DNA of 64,000 nt from CAVYVZ01 sp963772065 (lineage in GTDB: Bacteria; Acidobacteriota; Vicinamibacteria; Vicinamibacterales; UBA2999), in assembly GCA_963772065.1 (NCBI GenBank), contig CAVYVZ010000004.1, positions 124,001 through 188,000 of the forward strand. Direction: 5' to 3'. The position numbers and the translations under genes are program-made. How positions within the stretch are numbered: position 1 is the first letter of the stretch; each line of letters opens with the position of its first letter. Of the stretch, positions 1 through 8,929 are shown in pieces. The notes below the pieces were generated by a model. The model had not been told where the DNA came from. It searched no databases and saw only the letters and a program-made list of their open reading frames with translations.

Positions 1-271
1 CGTGCAGGAACATGGACGTGATCACGTTGTGGATCTGGCGCCCCGGGTCGGTGAGGCACACGAGCCGCTCGCCCATCGGAAACGGTGTTCCTGGAGCGAG
101 CGACGCCGTGAGCTCGCCCGGAATGAGCCCGAGCTCGCACACCGAGCGTGCCAGCGGCAGCTCGGCGCCGGCCCCCTGCACGAACAGCCACGTGAGCACG
201 TTCAATGCAATGAGCGCCATCGTCACGTATGGCGTTCGCTGGGTCTTGTTGTCGTCGTGATACGGAAACAC
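1..271 (-). CDS. Rhomboid-family intramembrane serine protease (N-terminal fragment)
   Basis: Only the first ~90 codons lie in the window; the gene runs off the left edge. Reading from a GTG at 269-271 the product begins VFPYHDDNKTQRTPYVT, then a hydrophobic helix ALIALNVLTWLFV, a periplasmic loop rich in short hydrophobics, and ends in NVITSMFLH. That last motif matches the start of the second core helix of bacterial rhomboids, which cleave transmembrane substrates in the inner membrane. The GxSG catalytic serine and the histidine would lie outside the window, so activity cannot be judged. The start lies 4 bp after the stop of the upstream peptidase gene, so the two are probably co-transcribed. 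Family assignment rests on the N-terminal pattern only. Confidence 0.7.
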   Translation of the reverse strand, partial: MFPYHDDNKTQRTPYVTMALIALNVLTWLFVQGAGAELPLARSVCELGLIPGELTASLAPGTPFPMGERLVCLTDPGRQIHNVITSMFLH

Positions 272-275
272 CTCG

Positions 276-1914
276 CTACTCTTGCGGGCTGGTCTGCGGC
301 GTTCGCACTGTCGGGTACTTGATGCCGAGCTGTTCGAGATACGTGTCGTACTTGTTCGGGTCGTAGTAGTACTTCCGCATCTCGGGACGGTACTTCTCCA
401 GAATCCCCTTGTTCAGCCACGTCGGCGCCGGCGTGTCGCGCGCGATGAACGGAATGTACTTCTGGTCCTTCGTCTGCACGTCGTTGAAGTAGGCCCAGGC
501 CTGCTTCACCAGCTCCGGCTTGGTGACGATGTCGAGGATCGTCATCGCCTGGACCTTCGCACCAGCGACAACGCCCTTGTGGGCAATCGGCGTGGCCATC
601 GCGATGGCGTTCGCCCAGTTGTGCCCCGGCAGGCCGGGAATGTTCGACGGGAAGCGCAGCGTGATGGTCGGCAGGTTCCAGGAGATGTCACCGATGTCAT
701 CGGAGCCGCCGCCGCGTTTGTCGTCGTCCTTGATCGGCTCCTCCAGTTTGGCGAGCTCGACGTCGAGCCCCTTCTTGTTCGGCGCGTTCAGCTCCGCTTG
801 AATCCCTCGCGCGAGCGTCTGATCGTCGTCGCTCCATTTGGGGAGACCCACCTTCTGAATGTTCGCGAAGGTGGTCTCGGCGATCGGCTTGTTCATGTGC
901 TGCGGCCACGCCGTGCCGAGAATGCGCGACGTCCACTTCGTGCCCGTCATCAACGCGGCGCCCTCCGCCATCTTGTCCGCCAACTCCCACAGTTCCTTGA
1001 TGTGCGCGTGGTCGGTCTCGCGCAGGTAGTACCAGACGCTGGCGTTTGGCGGCACCACGTTCGGCTGGTCGCCGCCATTGGTGATGACGTAGTGGGAACG
1101 CTGCTGGATGCGCAGGTGTTCGCGCTTCATGTTCCACGCGTGGTTCATCAGCTCCACGGCGTCGAGCGCGCTGCGGCCGCGCTGCGGGTTGCCGGCGCTG
1201 TGCAGCGCTCTCGCCCTGAAACGTGTACTCGAGCGAGATCAGCCCGTTCCCCGTCCCGCCTCCCCACGACACAGCCAGGTTGTTGCCCACGTGCGTGAAG
1301 AGACAGATGTCGACGTCCTTGAAAAGTCCGTCGCGAACGAACCAGGCCTTCGAAGCCACGAGCTCCTCGGCGACGCCGGGCCAGAGCAGCAGCGTCCCCG
1401 GCAGCTTGTCGCGTTCCATGATCTTCTTCACCGCCAGCGCCGCCACGATGTTGAGCGGGACGCCGGAGTTGTGCCCTTCACCATGTCCGGGCGCTCCCGG
1501 AATCATCGGGTCCTTGTAGGCCACGCCGGGTTTCTGCGACGCCTGCGGAATCCCGTCGATGTCGGAGCCAAGGGCGATCACCGGCTTGCCCGATCCCCAC
1601 GTGGCCACCCATGCGGTCGGAATGTCGGAGACGCCGCGCTTCACGGTGAAGCCGTTCTGCTCGAGAATCGCGGTCAGGTACTTCGACGTCTCGAACTCCT
1701 GAAACCCGAGCTCGCCGAAGCTGAAGACGGAGTCCACCATCTGCTGCGCGAGCTTCGCCATCGTCTCGACGCTCGCGGCCGCTTCGGTCTTGTACGCGTC
1801 CAGCTTCTGTTCCTGTGGCGTCGGCTTCGCGGCCGTCTTTTTTCCCTGGGCCAGAGCGGTTGCGGGCAGCAGCGCCACCGACGCGGCGAGTGCAAGGGAG
1901 ACTACGGATTTCAT
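276..1914 (-). CDS. M20-family amidohydrolase/metallopeptidase, AbgB-like, secreted (frameshifted)
   Basis: Exported zinc-dependent amidohydrolase of the p-aminobenzoyl-glutamate hydrolase B / M20 group, which hydrolyses N-acyl amino acid bonds. The ATG at 1914 follows a strong AGGAGG ribosome site; residues 1-22 are a signal peptide ending ALAQ. Metal-site patterns are visible as GSDIDGIPQ, GHGEGHNSGVP and the EEL motif. At about 1202 the frame slips: the upstream frame ends ...TFQGESA and the downstream frame continues with NPQRGRSALDAVELMNHAW, typical of the dimerisation domain. One extra base (net +1) explains it. The joined product is about 545 aa, normal for this family. The clean continuation suggests a sequence error, not a pseudogene. 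Confidence 0.85.
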
Positions 1915-1944
1915 GGAATCCTCCTGAGACGGGACGTTATCACT

Positions 1945-2448
1945 TTACCTCCCGCGCATTTTCATCCAGATGTCATCGATCGCGGTCGGATTCAGCTGCT
2001 TCGCGATGTACGCGATCTGCCCCATGTGCACACCGTTGTGGTGGCTCACATGCAGCAGGACCTGCAGGAACGTCGTCTTTTTCCCGGTGCGCTCGGTGGC
2101 GTCCATCATCCGTGACGGATCGAAGCTCTCCAACGCGCGCTCTGTCGCGGTCACCGAATCGTCCCAGTGCTTCCGAAGCTCCGCTTTCGTGCGGCCGCCG
2201 CGCACGGCGAACTCGCCGGCCCGGTTGCGGACCTCCTCGTGGCCGCCGATCACGTGCTCGAAGTAGTACCGATTCGAGCCCGCCAGATGAATCACGAGAT
2301 TGGCCACGGCGTTCGAATGCTCATTTGGACGCCACCAGAGCTGCTCATCGGTCAACGCATCCATGCACGTGCGGATCTGCTCGGGATAGTCCTTCACCAG
2401 ACGCGTCTTGACGATGTGCAGGACAGTCGACTCGAGCGTGTGCGGCAT
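1945..2448 (-). CDS. DinB-family protein
   Basis: A 167-aa four-helix-bundle protein of the DinB/YfiT superfamily. Three conserved histidines of the metal site are visible: one in NLVIHLAGSNRYYFEH (residues ~50-65) and two in HVSHHNGVHMGQIAYI near the C-terminus, the usual H...HxxxH layout. Members are small cytoplasmic metal-binding enzymes, some being thiol-dependent S-transferases; the substrate cannot be read from sequence. It lies just upstream of the M20 peptidase on the same strand (30-bp gap) and starts back to back with the alpha/beta hydrolase on the other strand, leaving only 17 bp for promoters in both directions. Confidence 0.85.
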   Translation of the reverse strand: MPHTLESTVLHIVKTRLVKDYPEQIRTCMDALTDEQLWWRPNEHSNAVANLVIHLAGSNRYYFEHVIGGHEEVRNRAGEFAVRGGRTKAELRKHWDDSVTATERALESFDPSRMMDATERTGKKTTFLQVLLHVSHHNGVHMGQIAYIAKQLNPTAIDDIWMKMRGR

Positions 2449-2465
2449 CAGGAGATAATACGTCG

Positions 2466-3497
2466 TTGCTCGAAGTAACAGAGTTCAGGCCCCGGTTCAG
2501 CGGCGGGCACAAACAGACACTGTATGCGTGGGCGAGGCCGCGGCGATTTCCGCGCCTTCCGCCTCCCGTGGTCCGGCACTTCGACGTGGCAGACGACGCG
2601 CGCGTGCTCGCGCACTGTCACTGGCACGATCGACCTGCCGAGCACCCGACGCTGGTGCTGCTCCACGGTCTGGAAGGCTCCAGCCTGGCGCATTACATGT
2701 GCGGCATTTCCGAGAAGGCGTGGACCGCCGGCTGGAACGTCGTCCGGCTCAATCAGCGCAACTGCGGCGGGACCGAGCATCTGTCGCGCGGCCTCTACCA
2801 TTCCGGTCTGACCCACGATCCGCTGTCCGTGCTCCGCGAGCTGATCGAGGTCGACGGGGCGCGGGCACTCGCCGTGGCGGGCTATTCGCTCGGCGGCAAT
2901 CTCACGCTGAAGCTGGCCGGCGAGCTGGGCGACTCGGCGCCTCGTGAGCTGGTCGGCGTGTGCGCCGTGTCGCCGACGATGGACCTCGCGATCTGCGTCG
3001 ACGCGCTGGAACGGAGATCGAACCGCCTTTACGAATGGAACTTCGTCCGGCACCTGCGCGCGCGCATGAACCGGAAATCTGCCTTGTGGCCCGGTGCCTT
3101 CGACCTCGCGCCTCTCGCCGGCGTACGCACCGTGCGCCAGTTCGACGAGGCGTTCACCGCGCCGCACCATGGGTTCCGCGACGCCGACGACTATTACCAT
3201 CGCGCCAGCGCGATGCGCGTCGTCGAGCGGATCCGCGTGCCGGCGCTCGTCATCACGGCAGACGACGACCCCTTCGTGCCGCTGGCACCGTTCAGGTCCG
3301 CGCTGGTGACGGGCAACCCCCATCTCCACGTGGTGATCACGCCCGGCGGCGGCCACTGCGCATTCGTGGAGCGGCCGTCTCCAGGCTACGACGGATATTG
3401 GGCCGAGCGGGAGATCGTCAGGTTTGCGACGGCGTGCCTAGGCGCTCCATCATCAGCCGCCCGAACTCCGGTCCCTTCCCCGACTCTTCGTGCTTGA
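2466..3497 (+). CDS. Alpha/beta-fold hydrolase, YheT-like
   Basis: A 343-aa hydrolase of the YheT/ABHD1 type. The nucleophile elbow GYSLGG places the catalytic serine at residue 141; the acid is probably in ITADDDPFVP (~270) and the histidine in GGGHCAF (~300). The oxyanion segment LLHGLEGSS (residues 65-73) and the N-terminal motif FRPRFSGGHKQTLYA are typical of this family (putative esterases or lipases of unknown physiological substrate). The start used is a TTG at 2466, which keeps the FRP..GGHKQT motif; no ATG serves that. The last ~80 bp overlap the 3' end of the convergent DUF72 gene, so the final residues after the helix EIVRFATACLG are weakly supported. Confidence 0.85.
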   Translation: MLEVTEFRPRFSGGHKQTLYAWARPRRFPRLPPPVVRHFDVADDARVLAHCHWHDRPAEHPTLVLLHGLEGSSLAHYMCGISEKAWTAGWNVVRLNQRNCGGTEHLSRGLYHSGLTHDPLSVLRELIEVDGARALAVAGYSLGGNLTLKLAGELGDSAPRELVGVCAVSPTMDLAICVDALERRSNRLYEWNFVRHLRARMNRKSALWPGAFDLAPLAGVRTVRQFDEAFTAPHHGFRDADDYYHRASAMRVVERIRVPALVITADDDPFVPLAPFRSALVTGNPHLHVVITPGGGHCAFVERPSPGYDGYWAEREIVRFATACLGAPSSAARTPVPSPTLRA

Positions 3498-4131
3498 AGT
3501 ACACGAACGCTTCCCTGCAGGCCGAGGTCTTCTCCACGATGATGTCGGTCCACCGGGCGACGTCGTCCGGTGTGTAGCCTTCGTCCCTCAGCCGGAAGTA
3601 GCCGTAGTCAGCGGTGATCTCGACCGGCGTCGAGAGCCTCTCGCTGTCCGCGACGCAGAGCGCGAGGTTCCTCGCGCGCAGCCGCGCGTAAATCTCCGCG
3701 TCGAGCCATGACTCGTGGCGGAATTCGAAGGCCGCGCAGACCTTGGGTGGAAACGTGTCGAGAAACGCGTCGAAGAGCGCGACGTCTTTCTTCAGGTTCG
3801 GCGGCAGCTGGAAGAGGAGCGCGCCGAGCTTCGGCCCGAGCGTCGCGGCGGTCTCCAGAAATTGCCGCACGCGGTCGCCGCAGTCGCGCAGCCGCGCATC
3901 ATGGGTGATCCGTTTCGGCGCCTTCAGCGTCAGCTTGAAGCGCTCGGGCGTGGCCTGGTTCCATCCTTCGAGGATCTTCTCGTTCGGGGCGCGGTAGAAG
4001 GTGTAGTTGATCTCGACGGTGGGAAACCGCTCGGCGTAGTACGGCAGCATCTTCGCCGCCGCGAGGTTCGCCGGATAGAAGCTCCCCTTCCATTCGGGGT
4101 AGTTGTAGCCCGATGTGCCCACCCAGATCAT
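3418..4131 (-). CDS. DUF72 (YecE-like) TIM-barrel protein
   Basis: A 237-aa protein beginning MIWVGTSGYNYPEWKGSFYP, the hallmark N-terminus of DUF72. Further family signatures are the EINYTFYRAP stretch, KLTLKAPKRITH and LLFQLPPNLKKD. DUF72 proteins adopt a TIM-barrel fold and are conserved without a settled biochemical role. It is convergent with the YheT-like hydrolase (80-bp overlap) and divergent from the Sco lipoprotein, whose ATG is only 17 bp away. Full length for the family. Confidence 0.9.
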   Translation of the reverse strand: MIWVGTSGYNYPEWKGSFYPANLAAAKMLPYYAERFPTVEINYTFYRAPNEKILEGWNQATPERFKLTLKAPKRITHDARLRDCGDRVRQFLETAATLGPKLGALLFQLPPNLKKDVALFDAFLDTFPPKVCAAFEFRHESWLDAEIYARLRARNLALCVADSERLSTPVEITADYGYFRLRDEGYTPDDVARWTDIIVEKTSACREAFVYFKHEESGKGPEFGRLMMERLGTPSQT

Positions 4132-4148
4132 TTGTTAGAGTTAAGCAC

Positions 4149-5012
4149 ATGAGGCGGTCGTGGGGAATCGTCCTCCTGCTTGTCGTCGCGGCGGCGTGCA
4201 GCCGCGCACCCGAACCGAGGCACTACGAGCTCAAGGGACAGGTGCTCGGCGTCAAGCAGGACGAACGAGAGGTATTGATCAAGCACGAGGATATCCAGGG
4301 CTTCATGCCGGGCATGACGATGCCTTTCCGCGTGCGCGACGCGAAGCTGCTCGGCGGAATCGCTCCGGGCGATCTCGTGACCGCGACGCTCGTGCTCGCG
4401 GGCGCCGACGCGCATCTCTCGGTCGTGACGAAGACCGGTCACGCCGCGCTCGACGTTCCCGCGCCGCCCGAGACGGCGTCGTCCGGGTTCGAGCTGCTGA
4501 AGACCGGCGACACGGTGCCCGATCAGTTGCTGATCGATCAGAACGGCAAGCCGCGGCCGCTCTCGACACTGCGCGGCCACCGGATTGCACTCACATTCGT
4601 CTACACGCGCTGCCCGATGCCTGATTTCTGTCCGCTCATGGATCGACATTTCCAGGCCGTGCAGCGCGAGATCAAGAAGACGCCGGCGCTCGCGGACGTC
4701 CGGCTCGTGTCGGTCAGCTTCGACCCGCAGTTCGACACGCCGCCGGTGATGAAAGCGCACGCGGAACGGCTGCAGGCCGACCCGCTGATCTGGACGTTCG
4801 TGACCGGCGAACGGGAAGAGGTCACGCGCTTTGCGGCGCGATTCGGCGTAAGCGTCGAGCGTGCCCAGCAGAACCCGATCGACATCACCCACAATCTCCG
4901 GACGGCGATCATCGACGCCGAGGGTCGGCTCGTGAAAATGCATACCGGCAACTCGTGGACGCCCGCGGACCTCCTTGCCGATCTCAAAACGACTCCCGCT
5001 CCCACGAACTGA
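4149..5012 (+). CDS. CusF-like copper-binding domain fused to Sco1/SenC lipoprotein
   Basis: Envelope lipoprotein of the Sco family, which deliver copper or act as thiol reductants in cytochrome oxidase CuA assembly. The ATG at 4149 gives a signal peptide with lipobox VAAAC (Cys17). Residues ~25-95 form a CusF-like fold with H46, M53, M56 and M58 in HEDIQGFMPGMTMPF. Residues ~115-287 form the Sco thioredoxin fold with two cysteines in CPMPDFC (C155, C161) and the downstream conserved His in ITHNLRT. The cysteines are CX5C, not the textbook CX3C, a variant seen in part of the family. It overlaps the next gene's proposed start by ~38 bp, suggesting translational coupling. Confidence 0.87.
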   Translation: MRRSWGIVLLLVVAAACSRAPEPRHYELKGQVLGVKQDEREVLIKHEDIQGFMPGMTMPFRVRDAKLLGGIAPGDLVTATLVLAGADAHLSVVTKTGHAALDVPAPPETASSGFELLKTGDTVPDQLLIDQNGKPRPLSTLRGHRIALTFVYTRCPMPDFCPLMDRHFQAVQREIKKTPALADVRLVSVSFDPQFDTPPVMKAHAERLQADPLIWTFVTGEREEVTRFAARFGVSVERAQQNPIDITHNLRTAIIDAEGRLVKMHTGNSWTPADLLADLKTTPAPTN

Positions 5013-5844
5013 TCGCATCGTTCCACCCGACCTGCCGCTGACGCCCGCGGAGCGGCGCGTGGTCGCTCGCCTGCGGACGCCGCTGGCGGTGCAGCGCTGG
5101 CTCAATGCGCTTCCGTACAATCAGGAGAAAGGTGGCGAGACGCTGCGAACGTTCCGCGGCGTCATCCGCCACGGGACCGCGCACTGCTACGAGGCGGCGC
5201 TCAGCGCCGCCGTCATTCTGGAGCAGCACGGGTATCCTCCCCTCGTTCTCAGCCTGGAGTCGATCGACCTTCTCGATCACGTGCTGTTCGTCTATCGCAC
5301 ACCGACCGGGTGGGGTTCCGTTGCCCGCTCGCGCGACCCCGGACTTCATGGGCGCAGGCCCGTCTTTCCGTCGGCACGCGCGCTGGCGCTGAGCTACGTG
5401 GACACCTACATCGACCTCACGGGCCGCCTCAAAGGGTACGCCGTGGTCGATCTCCGCGACGCGCTTCCCGACTACGACTGGCGGCTGTCGGACAAGAACG
5501 TCTGGAAGGCCGAGCAGGTCCTGCTCGACTGGCCGCACCGGCGGATCGCGTCGTCGGACCGTCGCATCGATGCGCTCAGGCGGCGATATCGCAGCTTCCT
5601 CGAGGAACGCGGATACAAGCCGTGGAAGTTCTATCGGCGGCGCGAGAGGTGGACCGAGCTGCCTCCGGATGTCCGGCGGCGCGCGCTGAAGGCGCCGGGA
5701 GGCTGTGAACCTCCGAACCCCATTTACGTAATACGGGAGACATGGGCCTCTGGCAGGATCTTCAGTTCGCAGCCCGTCTTCTCGTCAAAGATAAATGGTT
5801 CACGCTGGTCGCGGCCACTGCGCTGGCGCTCGGCATCGGCGTGA
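4975..5844 (+). CDS. Transglutaminase-like (cysteine peptidase fold) protein of unknown function
   Basis: A putative 289-aa protein with no firm family name. The motif HGTAHCYEAALSAAVILEQHGYPPLVL followed by DLLDHVLFVYR resembles the Cys and His blocks of transglutaminase-like folds (Cys in AHCYEA, His in DHVLF), with acidic residues later. The TTG at 4975 is used because the frame is open back into the Sco gene; a GTG near 5059 is another candidate. The 3' end overlaps the following permease gene by 103 bp, and the last ~35 residues (after RRRALKAPGG) look non-protein-like. The true end may lie near 5708 in another frame. Confidence 0.6.
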   Translation: MPISKRLPLPRTDRIVPPDLPLTPAERRVVARLRTPLAVQRWLNALPYNQEKGGETLRTFRGVIRHGTAHCYEAALSAAVILEQHGYPPLVLSLESIDLLDHVLFVYRTPTGWGSVARSRDPGLHGRRPVFPSARALALSYVDTYIDLTGRLKGYAVVDLRDALPDYDWRLSDKNVWKAEQVLLDWPHRRIASSDRRIDALRRRYRSFLEERGYKPWKFYRRRERWTELPPDVRRRALKAPGGCEPPNPIYVIRETWASGRIFSSQPVFSSKINGSRWSRPLRWRSASA

Positions 5845-8201
5845 ATGCCACGGTATTCACGTTCGTGAATGCGGTCCTGATTCGGGGACTCCCCTTCCGC
5901 GACGCCGATCGCATCATGGCCGTTGGAACCCGCGATCCGGTTCGCGACCGCAACATGGGGGTGTCGTACCTCGACTTCAAGGACTGGCGCGCCGCGGCGA
6001 AGAGCTTTGCCGACATGGCGGCCTACACCGGCGCGACGATGAACGTGAGCGACGAAGGAAAGGCGCCTGAGCGTTTCAGGGGATCCTTGATATCGGCGAA
6101 CGCGTTCAGGCTGCTGGGCCAGGCGCCGGTCCTCGGCCGCGATTTCATGCCGGAAGACGATCGTCCGGGCGCGGCGGCGGTGGTGATGCTCGGCAATGGC
6201 ATGTGGAAGAGCCGCTACGCGAGCGACAGCGGCATCGTCGGGCGAACGGTGCGCATCAACGACGCGCCGTCCGTCGTCATTGGCGTGATGCCGGAGGACT
6301 TCAAGTTTCCCTTCAACGCCGACCTCTGGCAGCCGCTTTCCACCGTACGGGACCTCGAGACCCAGAAGCGCAACTCGAGGGGGCTGGAAGTGATGGGGCG
6401 TCTTGCTCCGGGCATATCACAGCAACAGGCCGATGCCGAGCTCCAGACGATCGGCCAGCGCCTCGCGAAGGACTACCCGGATACGAACAAGAACATCCAG
6501 CCGCGATTGCAGACGTACAACCAGCGTTCCGCCGGCGGACCGATCAAGGCGATCTTTCTCTCGTTGATGGGCGCCGTCGCGTTCGTGCTCCTGATTGCCT
6601 GCGCGAACGTCGCCAACCTGCTGCTGGCCCGCTCGGCCCATCGCTCCCGCGAGATCGCGGTGCGCGTCTCGCTCGGCGCCACGCGCTGGCGGATCGTCCG
6701 GCAGCTCCTGATCGAGAGCGTCATGCTTGCCCTCATCAGCGGCGTGCTCGGATTCGGCCTGTCCGTTTTCGGCGTCCGCTGGTTCGACACCGTGACGCAG
6801 GACGTGGGCAAGCCCTATTGGATGAAGTTCACGATGGACCCCACGGTCTTCGCGTTCCTGGCGGCGATCTGTCTGGGAACCGGCGTGATCTTCGGGCTCG
6901 CGCCGGCGCTGCACGTCACGAAGACCGACGTGAACGAAGTACTGAAAGAAGGCGGCCGATCCGGCACGGGCGGCATGCGGGCGCGCCGATGGACGGGCGG
7001 TCTCATCATCGCGGAGCTCGCGCTCACCCTGACGCTGCTCGCGGGCGCCGGCTTCATGATGCGCAATTTCCTCACCCTGTACTCCACCGAGCTCGGCATC
7101 GACACGTCGCGCCTGCTGACGATGTCGCTTGCCCTTCCCGACCGGAAGTACCCGTCGATCGACCAGCGGCTGGCCTTCTACCAGCAGCTTCAGGAGCGCC
7201 TCCAGGCAAATGGAAGGATCCGGGCCGTCACCGTGGCAAGCAATGCGCCGACGATGGGCGGCATGCGCCGGCAGCTCACCCTCGATGGGCGGCCGCTCGC
7301 CTCGGGGGAACAGCGTCCGACGGTGACGATGCTCACCGTGGACCCCCGTTATTTTGGAACGATTGGCCTGTCGATCCTGCGTGGGCGGGCGTTCACCGAC
7401 GTCGACGGGACGCCGGGGCACGAGAACGCCCTCATCAACACGCGATTCGCACAGATGCACTTTCCCAAGGAGGACCCGATTGGCCGGCGGATCGTCCTGA
7501 ACATGGATCTCCAGGGCGGCGCGCCGCCGACCGGCGGTATTCCGACGTCGCTGACGGCCACCGTCGTCGGCATCGTCCCGAACGTGCGACAGGCAAACTT
7601 CGACGAAGCGGAAACCGACCCCGTCGCGTACCTGCCCTTCAGAACCGATCCGCGAGGGTTCATGATGCTGCTGGCGCGCAGCGAAGGCGACCCGGGGCCC
7701 GTCATCTCCGTTCTGCGCGAGGAGCTCCGCGCGATCGATCCGGACTTGCCGCTGTTCGACATTCGCACGATGGATGAAGCTCTCGCGCGTCAGCGGTGGC
7801 CGTTCCGGGTCTTCGGCACGATGTTCGCCATCTTCGCCTTCATCGCCTTGATGCTCTCTGCGGTGGGGTTGTATGCCGTCACGGCCTACTCCGTTACGCA
7901 GCGCAAGCAGGAAATCGGCGTGAGGACGGCGCTCGGTGCCGCCTCCAAAGATGTGATCTGGCTCTTCATGCGCCGCGCGCTCGTGCACCTGAGCATCGGC
8001 CTGACGATCGGCATCGCGGCCGCGTTTGGCGTCGGAAAGCTGTTCGAGAGCACGGATCTCCTGATCCGGATCAACGGCCGCGATCCCCTCACCATCCTGT
8101 CGATCGCAGCGCTGCTGACGTTCGTCGCGCTGAACGCGTGCCTCTGGCCCGCGCGAAGAGCGACGCGGCTCGATCCGGTGGTGGCGCTGCGCAACGAGTA
8201 A
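5742..8201 (+). CDS. ADOP-type (acidobacterial duplicated orphan) ABC permease, MacB/FtsX fold
   Basis: An 819-aa inner-membrane protein with two MacB-like halves. Each half has a large periplasmic domain and FtsX permease helices: first half TM ~21-43, periplasmic domain ~50-250, helices ~268-400; second half TM ~420-440, periplasmic domain ~450-680, helices ~690-810. Repeated FtsX signatures NVANLLLARSAHRSREIAVRVSLGA and ITQRKQEIGVRTALGA-like text mark the two copies. The N-terminus LQFAARLLVKDKWFTLVAATALALGIG is diagnostic of the ADOP group, hugely expanded in Acidobacteria. No ATPase gene is adjacent, as usual for these orphan permeases. A GGGAG ribosome site precedes the ATG. Confidence 0.93.
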   Translation: MGLWQDLQFAARLLVKDKWFTLVAATALALGIGVNATVFTFVNAVLIRGLPFRDADRIMAVGTRDPVRDRNMGVSYLDFKDWRAAAKSFADMAAYTGATMNVSDEGKAPERFRGSLISANAFRLLGQAPVLGRDFMPEDDRPGAAAVVMLGNGMWKSRYASDSGIVGRTVRINDAPSVVIGVMPEDFKFPFNADLWQPLSTVRDLETQKRNSRGLEVMGRLAPGISQQQADAELQTIGQRLAKDYPDTNKNIQPRLQTYNQRSAGGPIKAIFLSLMGAVAFVLLIACANVANLLLARSAHRSREIAVRVSLGATRWRIVRQLLIESVMLALISGVLGFGLSVFGVRWFDTVTQDVGKPYWMKFTMDPTVFAFLAAICLGTGVIFGLAPALHVTKTDVNEVLKEGGRSGTGGMRARRWTGGLIIAELALTLTLLAGAGFMMRNFLTLYSTELGIDTSRLLTMSLALPDRKYPSIDQRLAFYQQLQERLQANGRIRAVTVASNAPTMGGMRRQLTLDGRPLASGEQRPTVTMLTVDPRYFGTIGLSILRGRAFTDVDGTPGHENALINTRFAQMHFPKEDPIGRRIVLNMDLQGGAPPTGGIPTSLTATVVGIVPNVRQANFDEAETDPVAYLPFRTDPRGFMMLLARSEGDPGPVISVLREELRAIDPDLPLFDIRTMDEALARQRWPFRVFGTMFAIFAFIALMLSAVGLYAVTAYSVTQRKQEIGVRTALGAASKDVIWLFMRRALVHLSIGLTIGIAAAFGVGKLFESTDLLIRINGRDPLTILSIAALLTFVALNACLWPARRATRLDPVVALRNE

Positions 8202-8209
8202 AGGCGAGG

Positions 8210-8512
8210 TCAGTCGAGATCGAAGTCCCGCATCGGCTTCGTGATCGGCTCCTGCTGCGCCTGCTTCAGCGCTTCCTCGAACCGCCTCGAGAGCGCATCG
8301 CCTTTCGTCTTCTCGGCCTCCACGGACTGCTCGAACAACGCCTCTCGGCGCGCTTGCGCCTCGGCGAGAATCCGCTGCGCATCGCTCAGCTCGGGCTTGT
8401 CACCCGACTCGGGCTCCACGTGCGCCACCACGCGTTGAAGGTTCGTATCGACGACGAGCAGCGCATGACAGCACGGGCAGGTGACTTCGATCTCGCTTTT
8501 CAGTTTTGCCAT
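8210..8512 (-). CDS. Small zinc-ribbon-like coiled-coil protein
   Basis: A 100-aa hypothetical protein. Its N-terminus reads MAKLKSEIEVTCPCCHALLVVDT; a single CPCC pair could bind metal in a dimer. Residues ~45-90 (ILAEAQARREALFEQSVEAEKTKG...) are charged and strongly helical. The conserved-looking end is KPMRDFDLD. It has no signal peptide, so it is probably cytoplasmic. Function unknown. It is convergent with the ADOP permease and shares a strand with the small lipoprotein upstream (20-bp gap). Confidence 0.65.
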   Translation of the reverse strand: MAKLKSEIEVTCPCCHALLVVDTNLQRVVAHVEPESGDKPELSDAQRILAEAQARREALFEQSVEAEKTKGDALSRRFEEALKQAQQEPITKPMRDFDLD

Positions 8513-8532
8513 ACGCCCTCGACTTCAGGATC

Positions 8533-8880
8533 TCATCGCCGTCGCCCGGTTCCCCACACGAGCCTCACGGGATCCCCGCTCGCGTCCGTCGCGGTCACCT
8601 CGATGCCGGTGACGTGCTGCTCGCGTCTGAACCGCTGGCCAAATCCCGCCACGAACGACTCGAGCGGCACCACGAACCGTTCGCCGGGCACGATCGTCTC
8701 CCGCGTCACGCGGTAGTGGTCGTTGACCCAGATCTCGACAGCCTTCCATGCTTCCCGGCTGTCATTGAAGATCGTGATCGTTCGTCCCTCGAGCGTGAGC
8801 CGCTCGGGCGGCGTCGAGCACGCAGCCGCGACCAGTGCGGTCACCGCCCACGCGCGCGCGAACGCGTTCTTTGACCGCAT
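8533..8880 (-). CDS. Small lipoprotein of unknown function
   Basis: A 115-aa predicted lipoprotein: signal peptide MRSKNAFARAWAVTALVAAAC with lipobox VAAAC (Cys21). The mature part (RLTLEGRTITIFNDSREAWKAVEIWVNDHYRVT...) looks like one beta-sandwich domain. The IFNDS..W..VEIWVN pattern suggests a small domain conserved among acidobacteria, but I do not recognise a named family. It is divergent from the EEP hydrolase gene; the short spacer holds a perfect 12-bp palindrome. Confidence 0.7.
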   Translation of the reverse strand: MRSKNAFARAWAVTALVAAACSTPPERLTLEGRTITIFNDSREAWKAVEIWVNDHYRVTRETIVPGERFVVPLESFVAGFGQRFRREQHVTGIEVTATDASGDPVRLVWGTGRRR

Positions 8881-8915
8881 CCCGCGTCTATCATACGCTG
8901 CACTTGCTCGGCTCA

Positions 8916-8927
8916 GGGCTTAAGCCC
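8916..8927. repeat. 12-bp perfect palindrome GGGCTTAAGCCC in divergent spacer
   Basis: Perfect palindrome ending 2 bp before the ATG of the EEP hydrolase gene. It shares the GGGCTTAAG word with the larger iterated repeats at 12926-12952, 54177-54264 and 57046-57095. It could pair in the mRNA leader or be a degenerate single unit of that repeat family. Confidence 0.6.
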
Positions 8928-8929
8928 GC

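Noticed and set aside
6417..7988. 523-aa antisense frame inside the ADOP permease
   Set aside because: Same reason: composition of a shadow frame (R, H, Q-rich) with no family features.
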